From Parietaria judaica (lineage: Eukaryota > Streptophyta > Magnoliopsida > Rosales > Urticaceae), in NCBI GenBank assembly GCA_954871525.1, contig OX940868.1:22129056-22193055 (forward strand): DNA of 64,000 nucleotides. Direction: 5' to 3'. How positions within the stretch are numbered: the stretch's first letter is position 1; each line of letters begins with the position of its first letter. A model generated the notes under the pieces. That model saw only the letters and a program-made list of their open reading frames with translations, did no database searches and was not told where the DNA came from. A program made the position numbers and the translations under genes. Below are positions 35,096-44,019 of the stretch, piece by piece.

Positions 35096-35804
35096 ATGTC
35101 AACTTTGGGGCTATATGTCGTTTAAGAATTTTCTGTCGTTTTCTCTCATGTGCCATAGCTGACGAGTGGCTCTATTTAGACTCTTTTCCTCCCCTTCCGA
35201 AGCTATAAAAATTTAATCGATGGCATAAATATTCTCTGTGTTGAGTGTGAAAATGACCGCTATATTATGATTTAGTTGTTCAAATTATTTACGAATGTTA
35301 AAATAGATTGAAATGTCTAAAAATTTACTTTTTAGTTATATTTTGAAACAATTTTGTAATTTTTTTTAATGAAATAAGAAATTACTTATGCTTATGAATT
35401 ACTAAATTACCTGACAAATTTACTCAAGAAAATATATATTTTTAATATTTTCATCTACTTTTCCAATCGTCACTAAATCATAATAGAGGATTTTTTATCC
35501 CACTTATTCTTAAGGACTTATTTGTGACATTAATTCATTGAAGTACTATATATATAGTTTCGGTTTTAAATGTCGTTCACGCTTTGATGTCGTGTTCTTG
35601 CAATCCATGTATTAAAAAATAAACAAAAAAATATGTTGTCATTTTTTTTTACTCTAAATACTTTTTTATCACTATTTTTTTTGTTAGACCTTTGCTACTT
35701 CCTTGGTCAAAATTTGAGTATTTTGCAGCACTTATTATCCCTGACAAATATGTAAATACGTAACGTAATGGCCATAGATATTACTCTTTTTACCTTTCAC
35801 TTTT
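35096..35804. other. intergenic DNA preceding the LTR retrotransposon
   Basis: Short GTCGTTT or GTCGTTC motifs recur (about 35118, 35140, 35571). The phrase CTTGGTCAAAATTTGAGTAT (about 35711-35732) belongs to the dispersed repeat also seen near 33055. No gene found. Confidence 0.5.
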
Positions 35805-35809
35805 CTTCT

Positions 35810-36404
35810 TGTTGATGTCAGATTTCGTCAAATACATCCTTAACATAACGCGTGCCATTATGGCCCAAAAACGACGTCGAATAGAGGCAAGAAATATGTT
35901 GACCAGAGTCAACATAAAAGCCCAGTTTGTGAAGGAAGGCTTAACCCATGAAGAAAGGCCCAATTCGCAGAAAAAGCCCAAAGTGAAAAGGCTCAATAAA
36001 CCCTAACCCTATAAATAATAAAAGAAACCTCATTAAGAGGGGATCCAAGAAAATCAGCCGAGAGACATTCAGCCAAGAAGGAAGAAAAAGAGAGGAAAGA
36101 GAAAGAAGAGAGAAGAAAACCAACGAAACAGAGAAGAGAAAGAATGAAGAGATCAAGCCAAAACTCATTGAACTACGTGATGACCTGATCCTGGTTCGCC
36201 GGGTATGTAGGCAGCCTCGTCGAGAGCGGCGTGGTGCGGCATCAAATCATATTTTTATCATTATTCTTCGATTGTCCAAGCTAATAAACGGGGAAAACCG
36301 AGTCCTTTCGGGATAAATAAATCAGGGAATAATCGTGTATATATTTTATTGCGTTCTTTACGGTTTTCCTTGTGACTGCAAGGCGATAAAAATCGCCCTC
36401 TATA
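35810..36404 (+). repeat. 5' LTR
   Basis: Starts TGTTGATGTC and ends CCCTCTATA, where the 3' LTR has CCCTCTACA. It holds a TATAAATA box at 36010-36017, a long purine-rich tract (about 36075-36150) and, near its end, the perfect hairpin GGCGAT-AAAA-ATCGCC (36382-36397), a possible transcript-end structure. It differs from the 3' LTR by four substitutions and no indels. Confidence 0.95.
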
Positions 36405-36407
36405 GTT

Positions 36408-36425
36408 TGGCGCCCACCGAGGGGG
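36408..36425 (+). other. primer-binding site
   Basis: TGGCGCCCACCGAGGGGG begins 3 bp after the 5' LTR. A TGG start complementary to a tRNA 3' CCA end, and this position, define the minus-strand priming site. The exact tRNA cannot be stated from memory. Confidence 0.75.
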
Positions 36426-36559
36426 CTTAGTTTTTCTCTAACTCACAGCCAGGAACTCGAAGAGATGACGACTGACGACGATAACGACAATACCGAGCGC
36501 TGATCTCGTCTTTACCTTTGATAAATAAAATTGTGTTTTTTTTAGCGTTTTCTTACAGG

Positions 36560-37375
36560 CCTTGCCTTGATCGTCGATTCGCCGGGTCATTCGCCTCTAT
36601 CGGACGCTCGAGGCAGAAGTTATGGACGTCGGAAGATTGGTCGCCGAGGACGACGACTTCGTAAAACGCCTGCTCGTCGCCCGTCACTCTTTGGACCATA
36701 TCCCCGTCCTTATTTGTCATCTAAACATAATTCCTAATTATTCTTGAAGATTATGTCTTGAGCTTCGATTTGACAGGTCATTCGCCCCTATCAGACGCTC
36801 GAGGCAAAAGTTATGAACGCCGGAAGATTGGTCGCCGAGAGCGATGGCTTCGTCAGACGCCTGCTCGTCGCCCGTCGCTCCTCGGACCATATTCTCGTTT
36901 CTATTTGTCATCTACACGTGATTTCTAGTTTTTCTTGAAGATTATATCTTGAGCTTCGATTTGACAGGTCATTCGCCCCTATCAGACGCTCGAGGCAAAA
37001 GTTATGAACGCCGGAAGATTGGTCGCCGAGAGCGATGGCTTCGTCAGACGCCTGCTCGTCGCCCGTCGCTCCTCGGACCATATTCTCGTTTCTATTTGTC
37101 ATCTACACGTGATTTCTAGTTTTTCTTGAATATTATGTCTTGAGCTTCGATTTGACAGGTCATTCGCCCCTATCAGACGCTCGAGGCAAAAGTTATGAAC
37201 GCCGGAAGATTGGTCGCCGAGAGCGATGGCTTCGTCAGATGCCTGCTCGTCGCCCGTCGTTCCTCGGACCATATTCTCGTTTCTATTTATCATCTACACG
37301 TGATTTCTAGTTTTTCTCGAAGATTATGTCTTGAGCTTCGATTTGATAGGTCATTTGCTTAAAACGAACGCTCGA
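36560..37375. repeat. tandem repeat block A: 191-bp unit, about four copies
   Basis: Unit starts fall at about 36578, 36770, 36961, 37152 and 37343 (partial), with spacing of 191-192 bp. The two middle copies are almost identical, the first is clearly diverged and the last is partial. Each unit carries CGCCCCTATCAGACGCTCGA and CGTCGCCCGTCG phrases. Confidence 0.92.
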
Positions 37376-37389
37376 GGAGAAAGTTACAG

Positions 37390-38055
37390 ATGTTGAAAGA
37401 CTCGTCACGAGGAGGAGCTCGAAGAGCTCATCACGAAGAGCTTGTCACGAAGAGGAAAGCTCGAAGAGCTCATCACGAAGAGCTTGTCACGAAGAGGAAA
37501 GCTCGAAGAGCTCGGCTCGAAGAGCTTGTCACGAAGAGGAAAGCTCGAAGAGCTCATCACGAAGAGCTTGTCACGAAGAGGAAAGCTCGAGGAGCTCATC
37601 TCGAAGAGCTCAGCTCGAAGAGCTTGTCACGAAGAGGAAAGCTCGAGGAGCTCATCTCGAAGAGCTTATCACGAAGGAGAAGAGCTCGAGGAGCTCATCT
37701 CGAAGAGCTCATCACGAAGAGCTCATCACGAAGGAGAAGAGCTCGAGGAGCTCATCACAGAGAAGACCTCGAGGACCTCATCAAGGAGGAGCTCGAGGAG
37801 CTCATCGCCAATAGAAGATCGTCACCAAAAAGAGCTCGTCACCAGACATCTCGTCATCAAAGAAAGCTCGCCTCCACCGGGAAATCGTCAACGAAGACGC
37901 CATTACCAACATTTCGAAGAGATCTAATTGAGACGCGCTCGACGATGACAACCCTCATAAAACCGAAGTATGATGCGGACACGACGAGGTCTATCCTAAC
38001 CAAGGCACAAAATCGGCGACGAAGTTGGCTGACCTCATCGCAAAAAAAGGTATAA
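37390..38055 (+). CDS. open frame made of 14-residue repeats inside the LTR element (doubtful gene)
   Basis: A 221-codon frame from ATG 37390 to TAA. Residues about 8-110 are repeats of the type RRAHHEELVTKRKA and variants such as RRARLEELVTKRKA, ARGAHLEELISKS and ARGAHHRE, from a 42-bp DNA repeat (about 37408-37800). The last 80 residues are non-repetitive and basic. A 42-bp unit is divisible by three, so another frame on each strand is also open. Openness alone is therefore weak evidence of coding. The predicted product would be very charged and helical. I do not recognise a homologue. It may be a repeat array that happens to lack stops, or a remnant of a gag-like region. Confidence 0.3.
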   Translation: MLKDSSRGGARRAHHEELVTKRKARRAHHEELVTKRKARRARLEELVTKRKARRAHHEELVTKRKARGAHLEELSSKSLSRRGKLEELISKSLSRRRRARGAHLEELITKSSSRRRRARGAHHREDLEDLIKEELEELIANRRSSPKRARHQTSRHQRKLASTGKSSTKTPLPTFRRDLIETRSTMTTLIKPKYDADTTRSILTKAQNRRRSWLTSSQKKV

Positions 38056-38173
38056 AAATACATATTTCTACAAAATTATAAAGAAACCGGCGAGAGTGCC
38101 GAGAAAACATATATATACATTTAGGGTACCGACCAAGCCTAAAACGGCGAAAATGCCTGATATACCAAAGAAA

Positions 38174-38375
38174 GCCGCTCCGGCGCACAAAGCCCGGTAC
38201 GTAAGACGCTACGGCGCATACCCCGGCAAACTACAATGCCGCTCCGGCGCACAGCTGGGTACATAAGCCGCTACGGCGCATACCCCGGCAAACTACAAAG
38301 CCGCTCCGGCGCACAGCTTGGTACGTAAGACGCTACGACGCATACCCAAAAAAAATACAAAGCCGCTCCGGCGCA
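38174..38375. repeat. tandem repeat block C: 62-64-bp unit
   Basis: Units start GCCGCTCCGGCGCA at 38174, 38238, 38300 and 38362 (partial). They share ACGCTACGGCGCATACCC phrases. Confidence 0.9.
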
Positions 38376-38435
38376 AATCTTGATTGATACATTGCGACAG
38401 AGCCCGGTGCATACCGACAAGCTCATCGCCGAATA

Positions 38436-38770
38436 TCACAAACTACTACGGCAAAGGGGCCAACATACAAAAAAAACTACTACGGCAAATGGGCCAACAT
38501 ACAAAAAAAAACTACTACGGCAGATAGGCCAACATACAAAAAAAACTACTACGGCAACTACTAAGGCAAATGGGCCAACATGCAAAAAAAAAACTACTAC
38601 GGCAAATGGGCCAATATACAAAAAAACTACTACGGCATATGGGCCAAGCATACAAAAAAACTACTACGGCATATGGGCCAAGCATACAAAAGAGACTACT
38701 ACGGCAAATGGGCCAAAATACAAAATAAACTACTACGGCAAATGGGCCAATATACAAAAGAAATCAAGGG
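38436..38770. repeat. tandem repeat block D: about 35-bp unit, nine or so copies
   Basis: Copies of ACTACTACGGCAAATGGGCC followed by AACATACAAAAAA, with small length changes in the A-run and ATGGGCCAAGCATAC variants in the middle. One further diverged copy follows at about 38860-38890, inside block E. Confidence 0.92.
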
Positions 38771-38784
38771 GCGACAAACGCTAA

Positions 38785-39225
38785 GTATAAATCAATGCCA
38801 AGCACTTCTTTGCGACAGAGCGCGGTGCATACCGACAAGCTCATCGCCGAATATCACAAGCTACTACGGCAAATGGGCCAACACACAAAAAGAAAATCAA
38901 AGGCGACAAGCGCCGAAAACAAATCAGTGCCAAGCACTTCATCGCGACGAGCCCGGTGCACACCGACAAGCTCATCGCCGACAAATCAGTGCCAAGCACT
39001 TTATCGCGACAGAGCCCGGTGCACACCGACAAGCTCATCGCCGACAAATCAATGGCAAGCACTTCATCGCGACAGAGCACACCAACAAGCTCATCGCCGA
39101 CAAATCAGTGCCAAGCACTTCATCGCGACAGAGCCCGGTGCATACCGACAAGCTCATCGCCGACAAATCAGTGTCAAGCACTTCATCGCGACGAGCCCGG
39201 TGCACACCGACAAGCTCATCGCCAA
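38785..39225. repeat. tandem repeat block E: about 63-bp unit, six or more copies
   Basis: Copies contain AAATCAGTGCCAAGCACTTC, ATCGCGACAGAGCCCGGTGC and ACCGACAAGCTCATCGCC. One early copy is interrupted by a block-D unit, and one later copy has a deletion (near 39078). A part of the unit (ACCGACAAGCTCATCGCCG) also appears at 38409, before block D, so blocks D and E interdigitate. Confidence 0.9.
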
Positions 39226-39364
39226 AAAAAAGAAGGGAGTACACATACTCCCATACTTCGTCACCAACACATCGCGTATAGAAAATTCATAAGCTTTATT
39301 AATAAAATTCTTTACAGAATCGATACATGGCAGCCGCAAAATGAGTTACAAAGACAAAGGAAGG

Positions 39365-39716
39365 TCAATCATCCCGAACAACTTTGTCGGCGATTTGCTC
39401 TATGACGAACTCCGCGCTCTCAACCAGGAAATCCATAAGAAGTTTCTCCACCGCGGCATAATGCTTGGGGTCTCGCCTCATGAACTCGAGCAGAAATACC
39501 CGAAGGAGCCCCTACCGGCTCAGAGATTCCAAACTTGTCGTGTGCTCGGAAAGCCTCATCGTTCGGGTCCTCGGAGAGCGTGGTGACGGTACGCCTTATC
39601 AGATCTTTCGAGAAATCTTCGAGGATGACAAAGTGCCCATCGCTCTCATTAAGAAACGAGGCTAGCACCCCCTCAGCGTACCTCAACGGACAAGAAACGT
39701 GAGGAGTCTCAGCGAC
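39365..39716 (-). pseudogene. antisense coding remnant inside the LTR element, family unknown
   Basis: Read on the strand opposite to the retrotransposon, the sequence looks protein-like. It reads VAETPHVSCPLRYAEGVLAS, FLNESDGHFVILEDFSKDLI, RRTVTTLSEDPNDEAF and HDKFGISEPV. After a one-base shift near 39510 it continues LLRVFLLEFMRRDPKHYAAV, EKLLMDFLVESAEFVIEQI and ends ADKVVRDD at a stop (39365). It is preceded by CTTCCTTCTCGCAG (39717-39730), a good splice acceptor, although the frame is also open further upstream to 39791. Candidates are an extra antisense ORF, as reported in some Tat-group retrotransposons, or a captured plant exon. I do not recognise the domain. The frameshift makes this copy non-functional. 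Confidence 0.5.
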
Positions 39717-40141
39717 CTGCGAGAAGGAAGCTGAAAATAGCCGGATAGTAATGAAAGAAAGAATGTAAAAGGAACAACATGGCGACGACAAGGTAAAAGG
39801 GAAAAAAGTCTGCTACTTTATTGATAATATTGTCGAAGAAAGAGTCCATCGTAGGAAGAAATTCATCACCGCGATGAGTTCGTTGCTATAGCGAGCTCGT
39901 CATCACGAGGAGTTTGTCAAAGAAGATTTCACCGTCATGAGAAAGATGCTTCATCCGTCGAAACCAACTACAACTCAGCAGGATTCTGCATCAGCCTCCC
40001 AAATGAAATCCACCAACCAGCAGATTACGATAAATTTCTCCGACAACATTTCTCGGGGTAAACGCATCATCAACCAAAGTGGTCAACAGAGTTCGAAATT
40101 AATAGTTTGTCTTTCATTTTACCAAGTGTTTCACACTTGAT

Positions 40142-40152
40142 AAAATGGGGGA
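40142..40152 (+). other. polypurine tract
   Basis: AAAATGGGGGA lies six bases before the 3' LTR, the expected position for plus-strand priming in an LTR retrotransposon. One T interrupts the tract. Confidence 0.75.
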
Positions 40153-40157
40153 CTAAC

Positions 40158-40752
40158 TGTTGATGTCAGATTTCGTCAAATCCATCCTTAACATAACGCG
40201 TGCCATTATGGCCCAAAAACGACGTCGAATAGAGTCAAGAAATATGTTGACCAGAGTCAACATAAAAGCCCAGTTTGTGAAGGAAGGCTTAACCCATGAA
40301 GAAAGGCCCAATTCGCAGAAAAAGCCCAAAGTGAAAAGGCTCAATAAACCCTAACCCTATAAATAATAAAAGAAACCTCATTAAGAGGGGATCCAAGAAA
40401 ATCAGCCGAGAGACATTCAGCCAATAAGGAAGAAAAAGAGAGGAAAGAGAAAGAAGAGAGAAGAAAACCAACGAAACAGAGAAGAGAAAGAATGAAGAGA
40501 TCAAGCCAAAACTCATTGAACTACGTGATGACCTGATCCTGGTTCGCCGGGTATGTAGGCAGCCTCGTCGAGAGCGGCGTGGTGCGGCATCAAATCATAT
40601 TTTTATCATTATTCTTCGATTGTCCAAGCTAATAAACGGGGAAAACCGAGTCCTTTCGGGATAAATAAATCAGGGAATAATCGTGTATATATTTTATTGC
40701 GTTCTTTACGGTTTTCCTTGTGACTGCAAGGCGATAAAAATCGCCCTCTACA
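40158..40752 (+). repeat. 3' LTR
   Basis: Starts TGTTGATGTC, ends CTCTACA and is followed by the target duplication CTTCT. Aligned by eye to the 5' LTR it has the same length and four substitutions (A/C, G/T, G/T, T/C). Confidence 0.95.
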
Positions 40753-40757
40753 CTTCT

Positions 40758-41264
40758 TATTATCTCTCAATATTAGAATAAGAACGGTAAAAAAAAAAAA
40801 AAGTATTTCACATAAGTTAACATCTGGTCGTACTGTCTTTCGGGTAAGGACAACATGCCAACAATAACAACAACTTGTGCCTCACAAAATAAACAATAAT
40901 TAACAAAGAAGCCTCAACTTTTTATAACGCAAAATAGCATAAGTGCTTAAATTGTACTCACGTTTCCTGACGTTGATAAATGACATTTAACTTACAAATC
41001 AAGACATAAAAAATGTGGTTGTACTTTGGTTAATTAGCTTGAAAATCACGAGCATTAAACGATCTATTTTTTTTTATATGAAATAAACATTGTATTAGCC
41101 AACTCAGTTACATAAGATTAAGTGGGGTAATGTCAATTAAAGTATTGAAAAAAATCCCTTATCAAATAAAATGCACGAGTTTTTAGTGTGATCAATTTGC
41201 TAATCAAACATTTTAATTTTAGTTGTAGCAATAAAAAAACGACAAAAAAAAGGATGACAATAAA
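40758..41264. other. AT-rich DNA between the LTR element and the SCL28 promoter
   Basis: No gene. It is the distal upstream region of SCL28, ending about 0.8 kb before its start codon. Confidence 0.5.
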
Positions 41265-41427
41265 GGCAACGGTCAAGTCAAGCGAAGCTGGCACGTGCGA
41301 GTCTTCCGTACACGTACCAACCTCCCACCCCTCGTTTCCAACGGTCATATTCTCCCCCGACAGACCCCAACGGTCACATGCCTCGGCCCGACTCACTCTC
41401 CACCGTCCGATCCGAATCTGACGGTCA
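41265..41427 (+). promoter_or_regulatory. cluster of MSA (MYB3R-binding) elements upstream of SCL28
   Basis: Two sites match the mitosis-specific activator consensus YCYAACGGYYA exactly: TCCAACGGTCA (41337-41347) and CCCAACGGTCA (41366-41376). GGCAACGGTCA (41265-41275) and CTGACGGTCA (41418-41427) are partial matches. All are in the same orientation as SCL28 within 163 bp. A G-box CACGTG lies at 41292-41297. MSA elements bind three-repeat MYB (MYB3R) factors and drive G2/M expression; Arabidopsis SCL28 is a known MYB3R target. The cluster is about 650-800 bp before the start codon but close to the likely transcript start, if the leader reaches back to about 41480. Confidence 0.85.
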
Positions 41428-41636
41428 CGAACCCCCCGCGTCTGCAATAACTTCCCTTTCCTCGCTTACGATCGTTTTTCTGATGGAGACTGTCGTTCAG
41501 TAGGTATTATATCGTAGAAGACGAAGGAGAAGTGTATGAAGAACCAGTAGAGAGAGAAAGAGAGAGAAGATAAAAAGGAAGAGTCTTTGACGTTTAATGG
41601 TTTCTTCGGGGTTCGGTTTGTGATCAGTGATCGGCC

Positions 41637-41744
41637 ATGGAAGCTTCCCATCCGAGCTCTGATCTGAGCTCTGGTTCTTCTTCTTCTTCCTCTGTTGACT
41701 CGATCATGGCGGTGGTGAAGGAAAGTCGCGATCTTTGCCAATGA
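41637..41744 (+). CDS. upstream ORF in the SCL28 leader (35 codons)
   Basis: ATG at 41637 opens a frame with a serine-rich stretch (SSDLSSGSSSSSSVDS), then MAVVKESRDLCQ and TGA at 41744. It precedes the SCL28 start by about 340 bp, in a GC-richer segment that looks like transcribed leader. A GT at 41759 (GAAGGTTTCGG) and an AG at 42059-42060 (TTACAAG) bracket a T-rich stretch and could be a leader intron. It could be a translation-regulating uORF. Whether it is in the mature mRNA is inference. Confidence 0.4.
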   Translation: MEASHPSSDLSSGSSSSSSVDSIMAVVKESRDLCQ

Positions 41745-42081
41745 GCTCGCTTTGAAGGTTTCGGAATCCGATGATCTTGTTTGTTGTTTGATTGATTCAT
41801 TGATTGACTAGATTATTCTTTCATTCTTTCTTGTGCTTACTTGGGGCTGGGATTTCATTAATTTTTACATTTATACACCCTCACTCACACACACATTCTT
41901 TGCTTTGATTTGTTTTTCACTCATCGGATTCCTGTTTGTGATTCATTTCTGTTTTTTTCAAAATTAAAAAATTAAAAAATAAATTTAAAATAATAAGTTC
42001 ACTCACATATAGAGTTAGGGTTTGGGATTGGGTGTGGATTGTTGGTTGCTTGTGTTACAAGGAAGAGGAGAAGAGAAGAAC

Positions 42082-44019
42082 ATGTTGGCTGGGTGTTCGA
42101 GCTCGTCCACGTTGATTTCGCCCAGGCACAGACTGAGAAGCGAAGCGCCACAGCAGTTCCAAGCGTGCCACTTTCCCATGAGCACGCAGCGGCTCGACCT
42201 GCCTTGCACGGCAAGCTTCTCACGGAAGGACGCGCAGCCTCTGCGCCCGGCGGTCGCGGGGCTGTCGGTCGAGAAGCCGGCCTTCCGGCTGCCTCCTTTG
42301 GCCACCTCAGGGCCGCCGTCGGCGTCGGAGGCGAGGAGGAAGGAGGCTCTGACGCCGGTGATCGGGGAGGATTACTGGGACGACCACGACGAGGAGGAGG
42401 AGGACGACGACGACGACATCGGCAGCAAGGGGTTGAAGAGATTTGCGGAGCATGAAGATGGGGACGAGAGCGAGAGGCTATTCTTCAACCGGGCGAAGAG
42501 GAAGAGAGAGATCACAGTCGTCGACGACGAAGGAGAGTTCAGGCACGGTGGTTTCTGGCTCAATCCGCAGATTCAGTTCGCGTTGACCTGCTCGGGGAGC
42601 GAAGAGGAAGAAGAAGAGGAACAGCAGCGACGGTTTCCGTTCGAGTCCGTCGTGACGGAGGTCACCGAGCTCGGGGAGAAGGACGGAGCTGACGTGGCGG
42701 GGGCATCATCCAGCCGCCGCCACCTTGGCTCCTCTGCAGCATCCAGCGCCTCCTCAGGCAGCCGCAGCAGAACCGCTCCCCCGCTTGGCGACACAACAGC
42801 AGCAGCCGAACATGGCGTTGGCAACGGCTCGCAGAACCCTGGAGCCGACGACGGAGGCGCAGCCGAGGGGTTCGAGCTGATCGGTCACCTCTCTTCATGC
42901 TTGGAGGCAATCAGTACGAAGAGCGTCCACGGCGTCAGCCACCACATTGCCCGGCTCGGCAGCCTGGCGTCGCCCTTCGCCGCGAGCCCTCTCAGTCGTG
43001 TCATGGCTTACTACACCGAGGCCTTGGCCCTGCGGGTCACGCGACTCTGGCCGCACGTGTTCCATGTGTCGCCGCCCCGGGACTTCGACCGCCTCGACGA
43101 CGACGAATCCACGGCTCTGAGGTTCCTGAACCAGACCACGCCGATCCCGAAGTTCATCCACTTCACGGCGAACGAGATGCTGCTCAGAGCCTTCGAAGGG
43201 AAAGATAGAGTCCACGTCATCGACTTCGACATCAAGCAAGGCCTCCAATGGCCGAGCTTCCTGCAGAGCCTGGCCTCCAGACCGAACCCGCCTTCGCACG
43301 TGCGGATCACCGGCATCGGGGAATCCAAGCAGGAGCTGAACGACGCTGGCGACCGCCTTGCTGGCTTCGCGGGCGCGCTCAGCCTCCCGTTTGCGTTCCA
43401 CGCAGTGGTGGACCGCCTCGAGGACGTGCGCCTCTGGATGCTGCACGTGAAGGACGGGGAGAGCGTCGCCGTGAACTGCCTCCTGCAGCTTCACAAGACG
43501 CTCGCCAGTGGGCCGGGGGCGCTGCGGGCGTTCCTGGGGGTGGTACGGAGCACGGGGCCCGCGGCAGTGGTGGTGGCAGAGCAGGAGGCCGAGCACGACG
43601 CGCCATCACTGGACGCGCGCGTGTGCGCGTCCCTGCGTCACTACACGGCGCTGTTCGACTGCGTGGCGGCTGCGGGGGTGGCGCCCGGGAGCGCAGCGCG
43701 GGAACGGGCGGAGGCGGCGCTGTTCGGGCGGGAGATCAGGAGCGTTGTGGCGTGCGAGGGGGCCGACCGGGCGGAGCGCCACGTGGGGTTCGCGACGTGG
43801 CGGAGGATGCTGACAGAGCAGGGCGGGTTGCGGCCGATTCCTGGGCCCGGGCTGGCGGCGCAGGGGAAGATGCTGCTGAAGATGTACGAGGTCGCCGGAG
43901 AAGAGGACTGTTACGGCGTGACGGAGCAAGAAGGCGGCGCCGGAGTGACTCTGCGGTGGAGGGATCAGCCTCTGTTCACGGTCTCGGCTTGGACGACGCC
44001 GTTTGAGCCTTCGGTTTGA
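42082..44019 (+). CDS. SCL28: SCL28, GRAS-family cell-cycle transcription factor
   Basis: Nuclear GRAS regulator. In Arabidopsis SCL28 acts at G2/M, working with AP2-type partners on CDK-inhibitor genes and setting cell and organ size. A single coding exon gives 645 aa, close to the Arabidopsis length. The ATG at 42082 was chosen because MLAGCSSSSTLISPRHRLRS and STQRLDLPCTASFSRKD match the conserved SCL28 N-terminus; no in-frame ATG lies upstream. There is an acidic run near residues 98-112 and a poly-Glu run near 170. The GRAS domain covers about 265-645, with VHVIDFDIKQGLQWPSFLQS (VHIID) at 377 and ITGIGESKQELNDAGDRL after it. The C-terminal SAW motif is LRWRDQPLFTVSAW. The coding region is strongly GC-rich. 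Upstream MSA elements fit mitotic regulation. PUX8 lies convergent, about 0.8 kb downstream. Confidence 0.95.
   Translation: MLAGCSSSSTLISPRHRLRSEAPQQFQACHFPMSTQRLDLPCTASFSRKDAQPLRPAVAGLSVEKPAFRLPPLATSGPPSASEARRKEALTPVIGEDYWDDHDEEEEDDDDDIGSKGLKRFAEHEDGDESERLFFNRAKRKREITVVDDEGEFRHGGFWLNPQIQFALTCSGSEEEEEEEQQRRFPFESVVTEVTELGEKDGADVAGASSSRRHLGSSAASSASSGSRSRTAPPLGDTTAAAEHGVGNGSQNPGADDGGAAEGFELIGHLSSCLEAISTKSVHGVSHHIARLGSLASPFAASPLSRVMAYYTEALALRVTRLWPHVFHVSPPRDFDRLDDDESTALRFLNQTTPIPKFIHFTANEMLLRAFEGKDRVHVIDFDIKQGLQWPSFLQSLASRPNPPSHVRITGIGESKQELNDAGDRLAGFAGALSLPFAFHAVVDRLEDVRLWMLHVKDGESVAVNCLLQLHKTLASGPGALRAFLGVVRSTGPAAVVVAEQEAEHDAPSLDARVCASLRHYTALFDCVAAAGVAPGSAARERAEAALFGREIRSVVACEGADRAERHVGFATWRRMLTEQGGLRPIPGPGLAAQGKMLLKMYEVAGEEDCYGVTEQEGGAGVTLRWRDQPLFTVSAWTTPFEPSV

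Larger units (their letters stand above)
35810..40752 (+). mobile_element. complete non-autonomous LTR retrotransposon (4943 bp)
   Basis: Two 595-bp LTRs flank a 3753-bp interior, and an exact 5-bp target duplication CTTCT borders the whole (35805-35809 and 40753-40757). A primer-binding site follows the 5' LTR and a purine tract precedes the 3' LTR, giving plus-strand orientation. I see no gag, protease, integrase or reverse transcriptase. About two-thirds of the interior is five different tandem-repeat blocks, and an antisense coding remnant lies near its 3' end. It therefore depended on another element's enzymes (LARD-like). A TTTGGCGCCCACCG primer site and variable internal repeats are known from the Ty3/Gypsy Tat/Ogre group; assignment to that group is inference. 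The LTRs differ at 4 of 595 positions, so the insertion is young. Confidence 0.95.

Noticed and set aside
36082..36150. Basic/purine-rich stretch of the LTR with open frames on the minus strand
   Set aside because: Low-complexity GA-rich LTR sequence present identically in both LTRs; not a gene.
36908..37293. Two nearly identical 64-codon minus-strand frames
   Set aside because: They are simply two copies of the 191-bp tandem repeat.
38436..39405. Open frames of 134-233 codons in repeat blocks D and E
   Set aside because: They follow from repeat composition; units are not consistently multiples of three and no protein features appear.
42895..43596. Long antisense and alternate frames over SCL28
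   Set aside because: They are due to the high GC of the GRAS coding region; only the plus-strand frame carries VHIID and SAW motifs.
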